From: Endomychus coccineus
Lineage: Eukaryota; Arthropoda; Insecta; Coleoptera; Endomychidae
Assembly: GCA_958510875.1 (NCBI GenBank)
Contig: OY294067.1
Location: 255,937,736-256,001,735 of the forward strand
DNA: 64,000 bases
Direction: 5' to 3'
Under the pieces are notes generated by a model, which saw only the letters and a program-made list of their open reading frames with translations, did no database searches and was not told the DNA's origin. How positions within the stretch are numbered: the stretch's first letter is position 1; every line of letters begins with the position of its first letter. The translations under genes were made by a program, and so were the position numbers. Shown in pieces: positions 45,201 through 55,402 of this stretch.

Positions 45201-48200
45201 GTCGTAAGTCTGATTTATTCGCAAAGTCGAATCGTTGAAATGTTTCCATTGAAAAATTGAATAAATTGACCGCTGTTCTTCCCGAACTAACATCGTAGAA
45301 CCCTAAAAATCTTTCCACTAGTTGTCCATTTTTACAATTAATAATTTACCGAACAGACGAATTCTAATCTAACCTTATTTCGCGTGGTGTCACTCAACCA
45401 TTATACCCGCATAAAACAAAACAAATGCCTGCAAATACTGACGCGTTAGTCATAAAATCGCGAAGCTTACTGTCGTATTCACAAAACAAATCTAACAATT
45501 ACCTTTATTAAATGAATTTTCAGTTTCATCATGCCCTCTAAAAGCCAAATCTTGAAATGATAAATACAATAAGAAATCAATGATTTTTGAAGTGAAAACT
45601 TCTTATGGCGCGTTGGGCACTTTTGTGGGAGAGCATTTTCAGCCGTTCTCGCGACAGATGAGATTTTACACAGATATACTCCGCGTGTATTCTTATAATA
45701 TATGTATACTATACGCGCTCTTTGCATGGGCATTCGTTCGTGCTCTCGCGACAGACGAGATTACATACCTATATGTATACTCAGAGTGTATAGGTATGCG
45801 AGAGCGCTGCATGCTATACGCAGTCTTTGCATGGGCATTCGTTCGTGCCCTCGCGACAGACGAGATTGAGAGTTTTTTATATTTATTTTATAAATGAATA
45901 TTAAACGGAAAATTTATTTATTTAAATATTTCATTTGACTTGTGTTGCAGTATTCACAAGATATATAAAAAGATTTAAATCAAAATTGTTCATTTCATAC
46001 TTTAGTTACCATAGACCTATTGTTTCAGTTTTAGAATTTGATGAAAATCCTGATAATAATGATGAAAATGCTGATAATGATGATGTAAGAGTTGTTGAAA
46101 TTATGAATGAGAATTGATAAATTTTGTATTTACTATTTACTAATATTTACTCATTTAAATAAAACCACTTCCTTCGAATATAGTTTCTATATTATTATAC
46201 TTCATGTCTACTCAAAAAGTGCCCACATTGCTTTGATAAACTTGATTTTTTATGAACAATTTCTCATGTCGCGAGCGCACCTAAAAATGCTCACCCAAAA
46301 AAGTGCCCAACGCGCCATAAGTTCAAGTTTTCATTTCTGCCTGCACTCCCGGAGATCGCTGACTTTTTTTTTTTTTTAAACTTCGCGGTTTTCTTTAACT
46401 GTATTATTATGATTTTCGATTTCGCGTGTTCGTGTAGAATCAATCGCATTAACAATATTCTGTTTACCGGTTAATTTAAACTTAATACACGATGTAATAT
46501 GTTCCTGCGATTTTTCATGTCTTTCTAGGCCACGAGCTAAATTTTTCAAATCATTATAACCCAAGTGCCCCCAACATGAAGTTGTATCTGATGTGAATAG
46601 CAAGCAATACCAGCAATATAATTCATTGTGTACCTCAGATCCCGTTAACCATACATATTTTTTATAATTATCAGTATTAAACGATCGATTTTGATACTTC
46701 CCTGCCATCACTAATCCTTTCAAATCCGGTAAAGGCCGTTTGTTTTTGAAGAACACTTTTCTATCATATGTTAATCCACTAAATGGATTTTCTAAGAACT
46801 TTGCAACTAAGTCACTCATAATTTTAACGTTCACCGATTCCGATTAGATAAATTATAACTTAAAAATTAACTACTTAACCTTACTACGCCTCATGGAATA
46901 AAAATAACAACTAACCGCATTCTTCTAGCAGCGGTAGGCGGGAGCGCAAGTAATCGTATTTCATTCGACCGACGAATGGATACGAAAAGCTAGCCTCCCT
47001 CCCATGTTGCCGTTTTCGCCGTTTCACGCTATTTGGCGATTGACTGGTCGGAAAAACGGCAACTGTGTTGAACAACACAACTCAGCGTTTGAGATATATA
47101 GAGAATCAAGCCTCTGACCACTGTTGCCGGATTGAAAATAACTACTGAGAACGGGGAATTAATTGTAAAATTTAAAGAATTATCAGAGAAACAGGAAATA
47201 AAATGGAGAATGATCATTAAGATAAATTGGTGAGGAGGCTGAGCCTCCTTAGCCTCCTTCGAGGAGCCGCCACTGCAAGCTATAATCATCAATAAATGCC
47301 TATGAAAGACTTACCCCTGGAGCTGTGGAGCACCAGTCTAGAGCAAATCCTTCCTTCTGATGACCACTGAAGGTATAAATGGGTAAAATGGACTGTGCAG
47401 TATTTTCTTTTTTGTATTTTGCTAGTAACTGTTCATTGTCAACTGCATGTACTTGTTGTGTCAAATCCCAAATATTAACTCTCCCAAGTTCACTCCACGA
47501 GGCAGCCAAAGCAACACCATTCAATATTGTACTCTGAAAAATGAAAATTTCCTCATATAATAAATTAATAAAATAAAATTGATAATCAATAGTATATGAA
47601 TTAGAATGAACATTAGATTTTATGATAAATCACTAATGTACAACTTATAGAATTTTTTTAATAAAATCTAAGACTGGCATTAAACAGTTGAGAGAAGAAA
47701 GTTCATAAATATTTTAATTAACTGGCATTAGAAGAAAATAGCGAACATAGTAGAAGTAATTATTGTATGTAGGTATATATACATAATTGTAAGCATACTG
47801 TATAAGCAAGTGAAGAATATTTATTTCTGTAAACAATATGACACTAAACATTCAGCAAATCTATTCTAGGATAAAACATTTGTTTTCAATGGGTACAGTT
47901 AGTGGTTTATGTCCCGACTTGGTTCAATACTCATCTACATAGATTGAGCTTAAATCAGCGGTGTATACTAATTTAATAAGTGCGAGCAAGTTTCGAAAAA
48001 GATGGGGGTAAATGAAAGTTCTATACATATCATGCCTTTCAGATGTCTAGCTAGATCATATGCATGTAACATCCAAATAATTTTGTTGTGGAGTAAGCAT
48101 AAAATAATTATCTAAAGATGGCGCTAGGACTAGAATTTATGTACCGGGATATCAAAAATTATCTTGGTCAAGGGTGGTTGTGGAATCTAAAACGTGTGTC

Positions 48201-49980
48201 TTTACTTTACGTTTGAAATAATTATGTCATAATTAATTTGAAGTTTCTAAAAGTGCGAAATTTCGCAATTTTATACGAATGTTGTAACACTCAGAAGTCT
48301 TTAGCGCTTTGGACTCCGGGATTCTCACATGGCCTATCGAAATTAGAAGGTTCGAATTATCTAAAAACATAATTGCATGAACGCCATACGTCCTATGTAA
48401 TTAGCTACGAACGAAATCATTTCGACTTATGCCTCGAGGAGCTCGCTGCGCGTAAGTTAGAGTTTATACATTTTACCTCGGTCTTGTTAATTTGGGGCCG
48501 TTACTTGCCCCGTGCGACCGGGGCCAGTTGTAATAAAGTGTTTTTGGCTATGGGCCGCTAGCTTTTAGCCGCTTCGTGTATATTTTAGTAGCGAGAAAAT
48601 TCCCTTCGGTACGTCGCACCTTAGACGCGCATAGCTGAGGTCTGAGAATAGCTCAAACTGTTTTAATTAAATTTTCCTATTTAATGGACATTTATCGAAA
48701 AAAGAAGGGCCGTCGGTCCGATACTAAATCTACCTACATGGAGTGAAAACGGCACGCGAAAAGTCGTCGTAAAGCCGTATTAGGTACAACCAGTTTGCAC
48801 TTTTCTAACTCGCGTGCTACCGGCTTCTCACGTGAACGTCATTCGATTTACGGAAAATTAACTATTTCAAAACAGTTTTTGACCCGGATTGTGGCTATCA
48901 CGACCTCTTAAAATGTTCAAAGTTCACATAATTATTTCATAACTTGTAGTTCATTATTGTTTTACAACTGAAATAAATTGGTATGAAATTTGTAGGTTAT
49001 TGATGATGTCAGTGTGACAGTGACATAATTATTTCAAACGTAAAGTAAGACACACGTTTTAGATTCCACAACCACCCTTGACCAAGACAATTTTTGATAT
49101 CCCGGTACTATAAATTTATTTTATTATTCATTTGAACAGATTTAAGAAATATTAAAAATTCTCAAATCAATGGATAACTGTGCTTCTATCGTGAGGTACT
49201 GCCGTAACTCGTATGTGAATTGTGTCAGCTAGCTCGTGCATCCAATATGTTTAATACAACCCACTAGTGCTTTACTTGTTTCTGTTATGAAACAATACAA
49301 TGCGTCTGGCTCTCTCTACAAGACTCCTTACACAGCTCATATAAATTCAATTTGTATCACTAGTTAGCAGATTACAATTAATTCCAAGTAAAGTGAATTT
49401 CGCAACAGAATTGCTTTAATGAAATGTTCAATACTGATTTCAAATTAAAATAGAATAAATAAGATATTTGGAAGCTGTCATGTAGATAAACAATAAATGA
49501 AATCGAAAATATATATACCCTTATTCTATTAACACACCCATGGTGTCTTATTAATGCTCCAGACATTTTGGGATGCTTCAATTCATCTTCATTATCAGAT
49601 TCTTCGTCATCATCATCATCATCTTCCTCTTTCTGATCAGTACCTGTTTTATGTAAATTGAATAATTTCATCACAATCAAATTATTGGACTGGGCCTGTG
49701 GGGATTGTGTACCAGCAACGATATAAGAAGTCATGGGAAAAGTTTCTCTACTATCACCTAAATTATCTCTAATCACATCGAAACTCAGACATGGAGATCC
49801 GGTCTGAGCTTGATGTAACATTATATAAGCTGTTTGATCGCAAACAAGTTCTTCGCCTTCTTGTAAAGTTGTACCAGGTAAATAAACATTTTTATCTTCA
49901 GATTGCGTTTCAGTTCCTTCATTTTCCTCCTCTTCCTCACTGACACTCTCTTCGGACACATCCATTTCAATAGTCGTCAT
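36205..49980 (-). CDS. GRWD1: Glutamate-rich WD repeat-containing protein 1
   Basis: GRWD1 (yeast Rrb1 relative) is a nuclear/nucleolar WD40 protein acting in 60S ribosome assembly (Rpl3 binding) and as a histone chaperone at replication origins. Exons on the minus strand: 49980-49519, 47533-47315, 38704-38413, 38362-38148, 36342-36205; 1326 nt, 441 residues, all joins in frame with GT-AG. Seen: an acidic N-terminus ([15 protein letters not shown]), the family block [20 protein letters not shown], a second acidic run near residues 120-135 and WD repeats from about 150, including [28 protein letters not shown] and HIWDLRKF. It ends FNIFRTISV, the conserved C-terminus. Length is close to the human 446. 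Intron 2 (8.6 kb) holds a Penelope-like, a hAT and other elements. Confidence 0.97.
36597..37843. mobile_element. inverted-repeat element (CACTAGCCGACA ends), copy 2
   Basis: Outer arms match the 10687-11258 element (GGAAAGTCGCCAT and ACCCCTCAGACTT with inverses), but the centre is longer, with repeats rich in TTCGCGATTTTTTC. About 1247 bp, no transposase, downstream of the GRWD1 intron-4 acceptor side. Confidence 0.7.
38705..39565. other. GRWD1 intron 2, proximal part
   Basis: AT-rich intron sequence; no repeat or gene recognised before the Penelope-like element. Confidence 0.5.
39570..41175 (-). mobile_element. Penelope-like element with inverted terminal repeats
   Basis: A truncated Penelope-like coding body (39904-40883, minus) lies between two inverted arms, 39577-39900 and 40885-41175, which are close reverse complements. 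Penelope-like elements typically carry such pseudo-LTRs, one often inverted and joined to a 5'-truncated body. Each arm has a hammerhead-like core: minus 39710-39685 and plus 41081-41106 (TTGATAA, stem GGCAC/GGTGT, TTGAAAC), with the first box degenerate. Confidence 0.85.
39904..40883 (-). pseudogene. Penelope-like reverse transcriptase/GIY-YIG endonuclease, truncated and frameshifted
   Basis: The 5' part (40883-40596) is the end of the reverse transcriptase: [16 protein letters not shown] with the catalytic DD, then [14 protein letters not shown]. The frame ends at 40596 and a second frame (40581-39904) continues with the linker ([23 protein letters not shown]) and the GIY-YIG endonuclease: [18 protein letters not shown], then RYEEHFRSF and a His-rich ANHFLQTGH block. 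The upstream two thirds of the reverse transcriptase are missing. A frameshift between the halves makes it non-functional. Confidence 0.9.
41333..43463. repeat. unclassified repeat-rich block with three 25-bp direct repeats
   Basis: GGTTGACACAGCGTGCACAA and flanking bases occur at 42183-42214, 42315-42346 and 42378-42409. Near 42800-42940 an ACAAAAGAGCAA(C/T)TGTA motif recurs about every 50 bp. On the minus strand the upper edge starts TGTAACGAAGCTTAAAATTT, an LTR-like opening, and the lower edge could end in ACA, but no 4-6 bp duplication was found. A solo LTR is possible but unproven. Confidence 0.35.
44175..46834 (-). pseudogene. hAT transposase, broken
   Basis: N-terminal part (46834-46376): [20 protein letters not shown] and [14 protein letters not shown] spacing with H-x-H, a TTF-type zinc finger found in ZMYM1-like hAT transposases (seen as [16 protein letters not shown]). 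C-terminal part (44624-44175): [20 protein letters not shown] then [17 protein letters not shown], the hAT dimerisation domain. Between them are fragments (45015-44743; an [15 protein letters not shown] block near 45100) but no continuous catalytic domain, and a nested insertion. Not functional. Confidence 0.88.
45593..46332. mobile_element. element nested in the hAT copy
   Basis: Ends TGAAAACTT..CTTATGGCGCGTTGGG and the inverse CCCAACGCGCCATAAG..AAGTTTTCA. Inside, a block with TTTGCATGGGCATTCGTTCG followed by CTCGCGACAGACGAGATT is duplicated (about 45719-45768 and 45825-45870). No transposase; target duplication not resolved. Confidence 0.7.
48144..49105 (+). mobile_element. 962-bp TA-flanked inverted-repeat DNA element, copy 2
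   Basis: Same ends (CCGGGATATCAAAAATTATC) and body as 1584-2549 but reversed, with TA at 48142-48143 and 49106-49107. It lies in GRWD1 intron 1. The matching 62-codon frame is 48373-48561 (opens with TTG, no ATG). Confidence 0.8.
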
Positions 49981-51160
49981 TTTCTTATTTCTTTTATGTC
50001 CTAATATTACAAAAATTTATTTTTCAGCTTAATTAATCACTGTCGCCAAATTGTACGACTCTAACCTTCAAAACTTCAGCCTCCGTATGGTGGTAACCAC
50101 TGAATTATATAAGTATTACTTCAACGTATTCACAGAACAATTATAGACTAGAGTGGTAGAGCGTAACAGTACAGAATAACCAAATCGGAAGAGCTTTGGC
50201 CCTTATACTTAGATAATTGGTCTGCACAATTTCTTCCAATTCAATCTACTAATTCCAATTGACTCCGATAGTGATGTCGTTACACTCCCACTACTCACTG
50301 TCATAAAAATTTCAGTGAATTCGAAAGCTCTAAAATAAGCGTTCTTTATACTTCATAAGTTCTATTTAATCTCTCTTTTATAACGTTTATTTAAGAACTT
50401 CCAATGAGAAGAATCTGAGAATGTGATAGGTATGCTTCATTATTTTTCAAAAGCTAAAACTAAATATATATTATACAGTAGAACTTTGTTTATGTTTATG
50501 TCAAAATATGTTGTTCAGCTCTAAGATTACATACTAGTGAAAGTTCTTGAATAAATATCCACTTGGAGTAATGTATGATTTAATGTATCTAAATTTCCGG
50601 AGTTATATTATGATCCTTATGAACATAGGAATAAAACACAATTTGGCAAAGGTATGAATATGAATCTACGATAGTGAAAGGTGTGGCTATGACGTCACAC
50701 TATCGTCACATCACCATCACATATGCCGTTTCCGATTCGATTAGTATCTATATATAATATCTAATCTATGTTAGTATCCCAAAGCAGGTAATTGTTTACT
50801 GCTCTACTCTAAATTTTCTAATTTTTGATTTCGGTGCAATTCATTATCGAACATAACTTTCTGACTTTAGTGATGAGCAGCTCACATGTAGATCGGGATA
50901 TTCTAAATTGACTTTTAAACTAATAAAAGTAAGAAACGATATTCACTTAATTTCGTAAAGAAATATTAGTTATAACGGAATACATATTTCTTTTTCGTCA
51001 TATTCATTTACCACAAAAATTGCTTATCAACGGAATTTTTCTTTTATCAACATTTAATGCTAAGTCAATATAAGCCTCATCTGAACTGTCAAATGATAAA
51101 TACTTCATAACAACAAACAATTTTATCATTTTCAGTCATTTTCTATTACGTAATCCTCTA
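49981..51160. other. GRWD1/nurim spacer, GRWD1 5' flank
   Basis: No gene recognised. GRWD1 transcription should start just above 49980. A dispersed repeat shared with 28765-28825 lies at 50648-50697. Confidence 0.4.
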
Positions 51161-51161
51161 C

Positions 51162-51322
51162 AATGATAAGCGCAGCTAGTGCAGGCGAGAGAGAGGGAAA
51201 ACGAAAAGGCCGGCTCGGGACGTGAACATACTAGCTGCAGTACGCAGCGGCCAATAGAAACGCGATAGAGCCGGCCTCTTCGTTTTCCCTCTCTCACGCC
51301 TGAACTAGCCGCGCTTATCATT
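51162..51322. mobile_element. 161-bp GC-rich MITE-like hairpin
   Basis: Ends AATGATAAGCGCAGCTAGT and the inverse ACTAGCCGCGCTTATCATT; arms of about 55 bp share GAGAGGGAAAACGAA. It is much richer in G and C than its surroundings. No clear duplication was found. Confidence 0.75.
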
Positions 51323-51579
51323 GCCACGCGCAGTCCATATGTATATGTCGATGACAATAACTGTCGGCAATGAGTTAATATACTGTCAAAACTCAAAACA
51401 TTGTTCTGTCCTTGCCCACCAGAAGTCCAGAGCAGAGTACTGCTCGAAAACAACTGAACTTCAGATGAATGTGCGTGAATAGTTTCTTCTATGGTAGAGC
51501 ATCGAATCTTATTATGTTCATCAATGATCTACTATCCTTTCAGAGAGGTTTATATTTGCAAAAATATAAAATTCTAACG

Positions 51580-51655
51580 GGACCAAAGTGGTGTAATTTG
51601 TAAACGCACTGGACTAGACATCCAGTAATGTGGGTTCGAATCCCGTCTATGGTTC
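51580..51655 (+). tRNA. tRNA-like sequence, probable pseudogene or SINE head
   Basis: A 6-bp acceptor pairing (GGACCA/TGGTTC, one G-U), an anticodon arm CTGGA/TCCAG with loop CTAGACA (would read AGA) and a T arm GTGGG/CCCGT with loop TTCGAAT. The D arm is irregular and the seventh acceptor pair is mismatched. Serine AGA would need a long variable arm, which is absent, so a functional tRNA is unlikely. Confidence 0.4.
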
Positions 51656-51831
51656 AGTGTTTACGTTTATTCATCTTTATAATCCTACGTTAAATTATCT
51701 AAGTTATCTCCATAATTCAGAAAATGTAATTAAATATCTCTTAATGTACCTACACGAAATTGTGGTCATTTCGGTCAAGGTAGCTTCGTCTTAAGCGGTA
51801 TTTTGAACATCCATCTTCAGTTTTTCAAATG

Positions 51832-52160
51832 GAATTATAGTATTTTAATGGATCTTAAACACAACCGTGTTTATCTGTTTATAAATATATATTACAAATC
51901 GCATATATTTTAACTTCAGTAGTGTCTCGAAAATCCCATTTTAAGATTCAAATGACGTCATCGAAATGATGACTTTTCTCTGTGACAAATTCTAATATTC
52001 TAATAGTTCATGTGACAGCAAGTGTCAATGTAGAACAAGGTTAAATTCGTTTCCTACAATCATATACATTAGACACGCAGGAGTGTCCTAAAGCTATTTC
52101 GCCAACAAAAGTGAGAGAATTCACGTGATCAATGATCAATTGATCATAGCTTTTTTAAAT
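51832..52160. repeat. dispersed repeat segments
   Basis: 51832-51980 matches 9897-10025. 52077-52150 (AGGAGTGTCC(T/A)AAAGCTATTT) matches 43626-43700. No coding content. Confidence 0.5.
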
Positions 52161-52285
52161 TGACTCTCAAAAGTAGCTTAACTGTTTAACCGTATTTTAA
52201 GTTTCCCTACGGTTCTATGTTTGTATACGGTTCGACCACAGAGTACCTGAATGTATAAACTTTCGAAAGTTTATAATGATATTAC

Positions 52286-52313
52286 CAACGAATTCGGATA
52301 TCCGAGTTCGTTG
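52286..52313. mobile_element. 28-bp palindromic insertion (family A), copy 2
   Basis: Half CAACGAATTCGGAT plus its reverse complement with one mismatched pair; two base differences from the copy at 22081. Perfect 8-bp flanks GATATTAC at 52278-52285 and 52314-52321. Confidence 0.7.
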
Positions 52314-52370
52314 GATATTACACTACGTAAACGCCGATACTATAAATGCGAAACTATACACCGTCCTGAC

Positions 52371-53459
52371 CATAGACTTATTATTCTTATAATAAGTCTT
52401 ATTATAGACCACGGTCGTACATACAGGTCTGGTAGCTCGAGGTTGTTTCCTATGTGAGAAGTGGGACCGCTAAGCGTCGACTTTCGCGTAGTACCAAAAG
52501 ACGCCACATAAGAGTATTCTCTGACAACTGTCAGTTGACTTGTCAACACAAGGGATACCTGCGTTTTTAGAAACAAATTACGAAATCGTGCATTGTGCCG
52601 AAATGCAAAACGGGGTACAAAAGTGTAAAGCAAGAAACTTCTGTTTTTAAAGTGCCGAAAGATGCGGAAATGCGAAAAAAGTGGATGCTTGCGATTCCAG
52701 ATAGATATCGTTTTAACGAGGTCTTTTATGAAGTTATTTTTAAGGTGAGTTTGACAAGAGTAACAGTTATATTCCTCTCTCAAATCAAAATATTAAATAT
52801 TACGTTACGAGAAAAATTGGCAGTGTCAACATAGCCGAGGTTTCTGGACCCGTCGAGTGTACAGTATTGGAGGTTTTAGTGTATAATGTATATATTGTAA
52901 ACATAATGGAAGACAACATACTAAACTACTATACATGTATTTTGATTGTAAACATAATGAAAGACAACATACTAAACTAGTATACATGTATTTTGATTGT
53001 AATCCTAATTTAATTGAAAAAATGTTTATATGCGATCGATTATTTTCATGCATTTCCTTTTTAAATTACTACCAAAAAAAGCCTTAGATAATAAGTACAT
53101 ACTCCGGAAAGAATGTGTGTTTAACGAGGTCTTTTATGTGTGCGAAAAAGGGGAAGTTATTTTTAAGGTGAGTAATACATTTTGACAAGAGTAACAGTTC
53201 TATTCCTCTCTCAAATCAGAATACTTAGTAACACTCAACGAAGTCCAGTAGACCACGAAGTCTAATAGACCTCTTTGGTAACACTGCTTGCGATTCCTGG
53301 AAGAAATCGTTTTACCACTTCGTGATCCAAGCGCTAGCTGGTGGTTGAGCGAGGGACTACGAGTTTGGCGACGCGTAAGAGACCCATGTCAAACATAGAG
53401 TTTTCAGACCTGTATGTACGACCGTGTTATAGACTTATTATTCATATAAAAAGTCTATG
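52371..53459. mobile_element. palindromic sequence (family B) split by a P-like insertion
   Basis: Left piece 52371-52409 starts CATAGACTTATTATTC; right piece 53435-53459 ends AAAAAGTCTATG. Without the P-like element and one copy of its duplication, a 64-bp AT-rich palindromic sequence remains, flanked by GTCCTGAC and GTCCTAAA (6/8). Confidence 0.4.
52410..53426 (+). mobile_element. P-like element with THAP-type exon, copy 2
   Basis: Inverted ends CACGGTCGTACATACAGGTC, perfect 8-bp duplication TTATAGAC (52402-52409, 53427-53434). The THAP-type exon near 52589-52743 ([33 protein letters not shown]) ends at a GTGAGT. A second partial copy of the exon end (TTTAACGAGGTCTTTTATGT, KGEVIFK, GTGAGT) lies at 53117-53222. 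The transposase body is absent. Confidence 0.88.
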
Positions 53460-53693
53460 GTCCTAAAGCATCGGCCATGAGCAGCGTATGCGTAATTCAA
53501 GTAGTTGTTCTGTGATTGTGAACTCAATCACTGAACTTGCACTGTAAATTTATTATTTTATTATCGTTTATACATATTTATAATTAATTGTACGTAAGAA
53601 CCTTACAGTGAGACTCCTTATTGTACGTTACCTAATTAGTTAGTGTAATTCAACAATTAAAAAAAGTTCTGTTACATTTTTTCTTCTCATACC

Positions 53694-54910
53694 ATGAACG
53701 TGAGGAAGTATACCATGTATGTTATGAATTGCATTGTTGGGGGGCTTGGATTTATTTCAGCTTTTTATACCACAGTAGAATTAATGTTATTTTTATCTAA
53801 TCCACATAAACCAAGAAATGCTGAGAACAGTAAAGGTACCTAAAATATTTTTTTTAAATTGTTTAAATAAATTTCTAGTTTTCAGATGTGTGGTTGACAA
53901 CATCGTGGGCCTTATTGATAGATATGGCATTACTAACAGTTTTTATAATACAACATTCTGTATTGGCCTCTGCCAAACTGAAAACATTTTTAAATAATAA
54001 GGGATTGAATGTCTTGTACAGAAGTTTGTATATTATTACAACATCAATAGCCCTCCAGGTATGTAAATGAAACCTTCACATGAAAATGATGGTTTTAGGG
54101 ACCAACCTATTAAATTTGGCTTAGTGGATGTTGATCGCAGTTGCTAGGCTTCTAGTTATTATTCTTCTAAGCTATAATGAGGTCAGTTATATGAAAGGGT
54201 CTTTTTGACCTCTAGTAAAATTAAAAGTTTCACCTGTTTGTTTCGTTAACCTTGAAATATGATTGCTGTATTAGTGGAAGTGCATGAGTTGACCCTAAAC
54301 TTTCGGTAATTTACTTTTATCTATATAATATAATATAAAAATATTGCATAACAGTTTTTACCAATTACAGGTTCTTATGAAATATTGGCAATATAGTCCA
54401 TATTTTATTTTATGGAAATTCAACCTGAATTATAGACCTTTCTGGTGGCTATATTATGGGATTCATGGTACTTCATGGATATTAATTTATGCAGGAAACA
54501 TATGTATGGACATTAATGAATTGTTAGGTGTGAAACAGGTATCTCGGTAATAACTATTCAAGTGGTTATTATATAAGCTTTTTTCAGATTTATTATAGTA
54601 TGAATAATTTGCCGGACCCAAATCTGCGAAAATCTCAACAACTAAAACGTCTTAATACGCATATAAGGCATCCAAGTTTCTTAGCTTTTATACTGATATT
54701 TTGGATTACATCTATCATGAGGTATGTTATGATGCAAAAAATTATTTCTATTGAATAACATAATCTATTTACAGTTTGGATCATTTATTATTATCATCAT
54801 TATTTTCATTATACATGTATATTGCATGGAATACTGAAGAAACCGACTATGACTATCAGAAGAATCAATATGAAATAAAATTCCATGAATTACAACGCTT
54901 ACATACATGA
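53694..54910 (+). CDS. nrm: Nurim (nuclear envelope membrane protein)
   Basis: Nurim is a multi-pass inner-nuclear-membrane protein related to isoprenylcysteine methyltransferase-like folds; its biochemical role is unsettled. Exons: 53694-53835, 53886-54058, 54371-54538, 54588-54721, 54775-54910; 753 nt, 250 residues, all in frame with GT-AG borders. Hydrophobic segments suit about six membrane passes: near residues 10-32, 50-72, 88-106, 125-150, 188-207 and 210-225. Family blocks include FIIQHSVLASAK, NVLYRSLYI, WWLYYGIHGTSW and the C-terminal EETDYDYQKNQYEIKFHELQ. Length is close to the fly protein. All four introns are short and free of mobile elements, unlike those of its neighbours. Confidence 0.93.
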
Positions 54911-55101
54911 AAATTCTCAATAGCTTAGAAATTTTCCTGATTCTGACATTGCATTTGTACATATGAAATTTGATACTTCTAGCAAGTAAGAGTGGTTACA
55001 AATTTTTAACCTTTATGGAAGAGACCTAGAGTAAGAGGGGTACTTTTGGATTGAAACAATTTTTATGCCAATTCGTATATGTTTGCTTGACCTGCTCAAA
55101 A

Positions 55102-55107
55102 AATAAA
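55102..55107 (+). terminator. candidate polyadenylation signal of nurim
   Basis: AATAAA about 195 nt after the nurim stop codon. Use is unproven. Confidence 0.4.
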
Positions 55108-55228
55108 GGAAATCAGTTTGGAATTGAGAGTTGTGTATCTCTACACATATAATTTTTGGTCATGATGGCAAATAGTGGAAATCAAACATAAACATGTAAA
55201 AGTTACAATTTTTGATAAGAGAAGTACA

Positions 55229-55402
55229 CAAACACTGTTTTGTCTATGTATATTACCACTAATTATCAACAGTTAAACTGTCATTTTCAATTTCGATAAC
55301 CCAGGAAGTTATCATTTGAAAATGACTGCTTAACTATCGAAACTGCAGTAATGTTTTGCAAAAGAAATTAGTGGTAATATACATAGAAAGAAACAATGTT
55401 TG
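55229..55402. repeat. short hairpin element
   Basis: CAAACACTGTTTTGTCTATG onward is the diverged inverse of the segment ending at 55402 (ATACATAGAAAGAAACAATG). The loop contains ATGATAAC, a stem and ATCGAAA on the minus strand, faintly like the hammerhead-type boxes elsewhere. No coding content. Confidence 0.55.

Larger units (their letters stand above)
43871..47275 (-). mobile_element. hAT element with perfect 8-bp target duplication
   Basis: Ends CAGTGGCGGCTCGTGA and CGAGGAGCCGCCACTG, flanked by CAAGCTAT at 43863-43870 and 47276-47283. Transposase pieces run on the minus strand, but the middle is deleted or disrupted and a further element sits at 45593-46332. Its upper duplication ends about 30 bp below GRWD1 exon 2. 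Confidence 0.93.

Noticed and set aside
51580..51655. Functional serine tRNA with anticodon AGA
   Set aside because: No long variable arm, an irregular D arm and an acceptor mismatch; listed only as a tRNA-like sequence.
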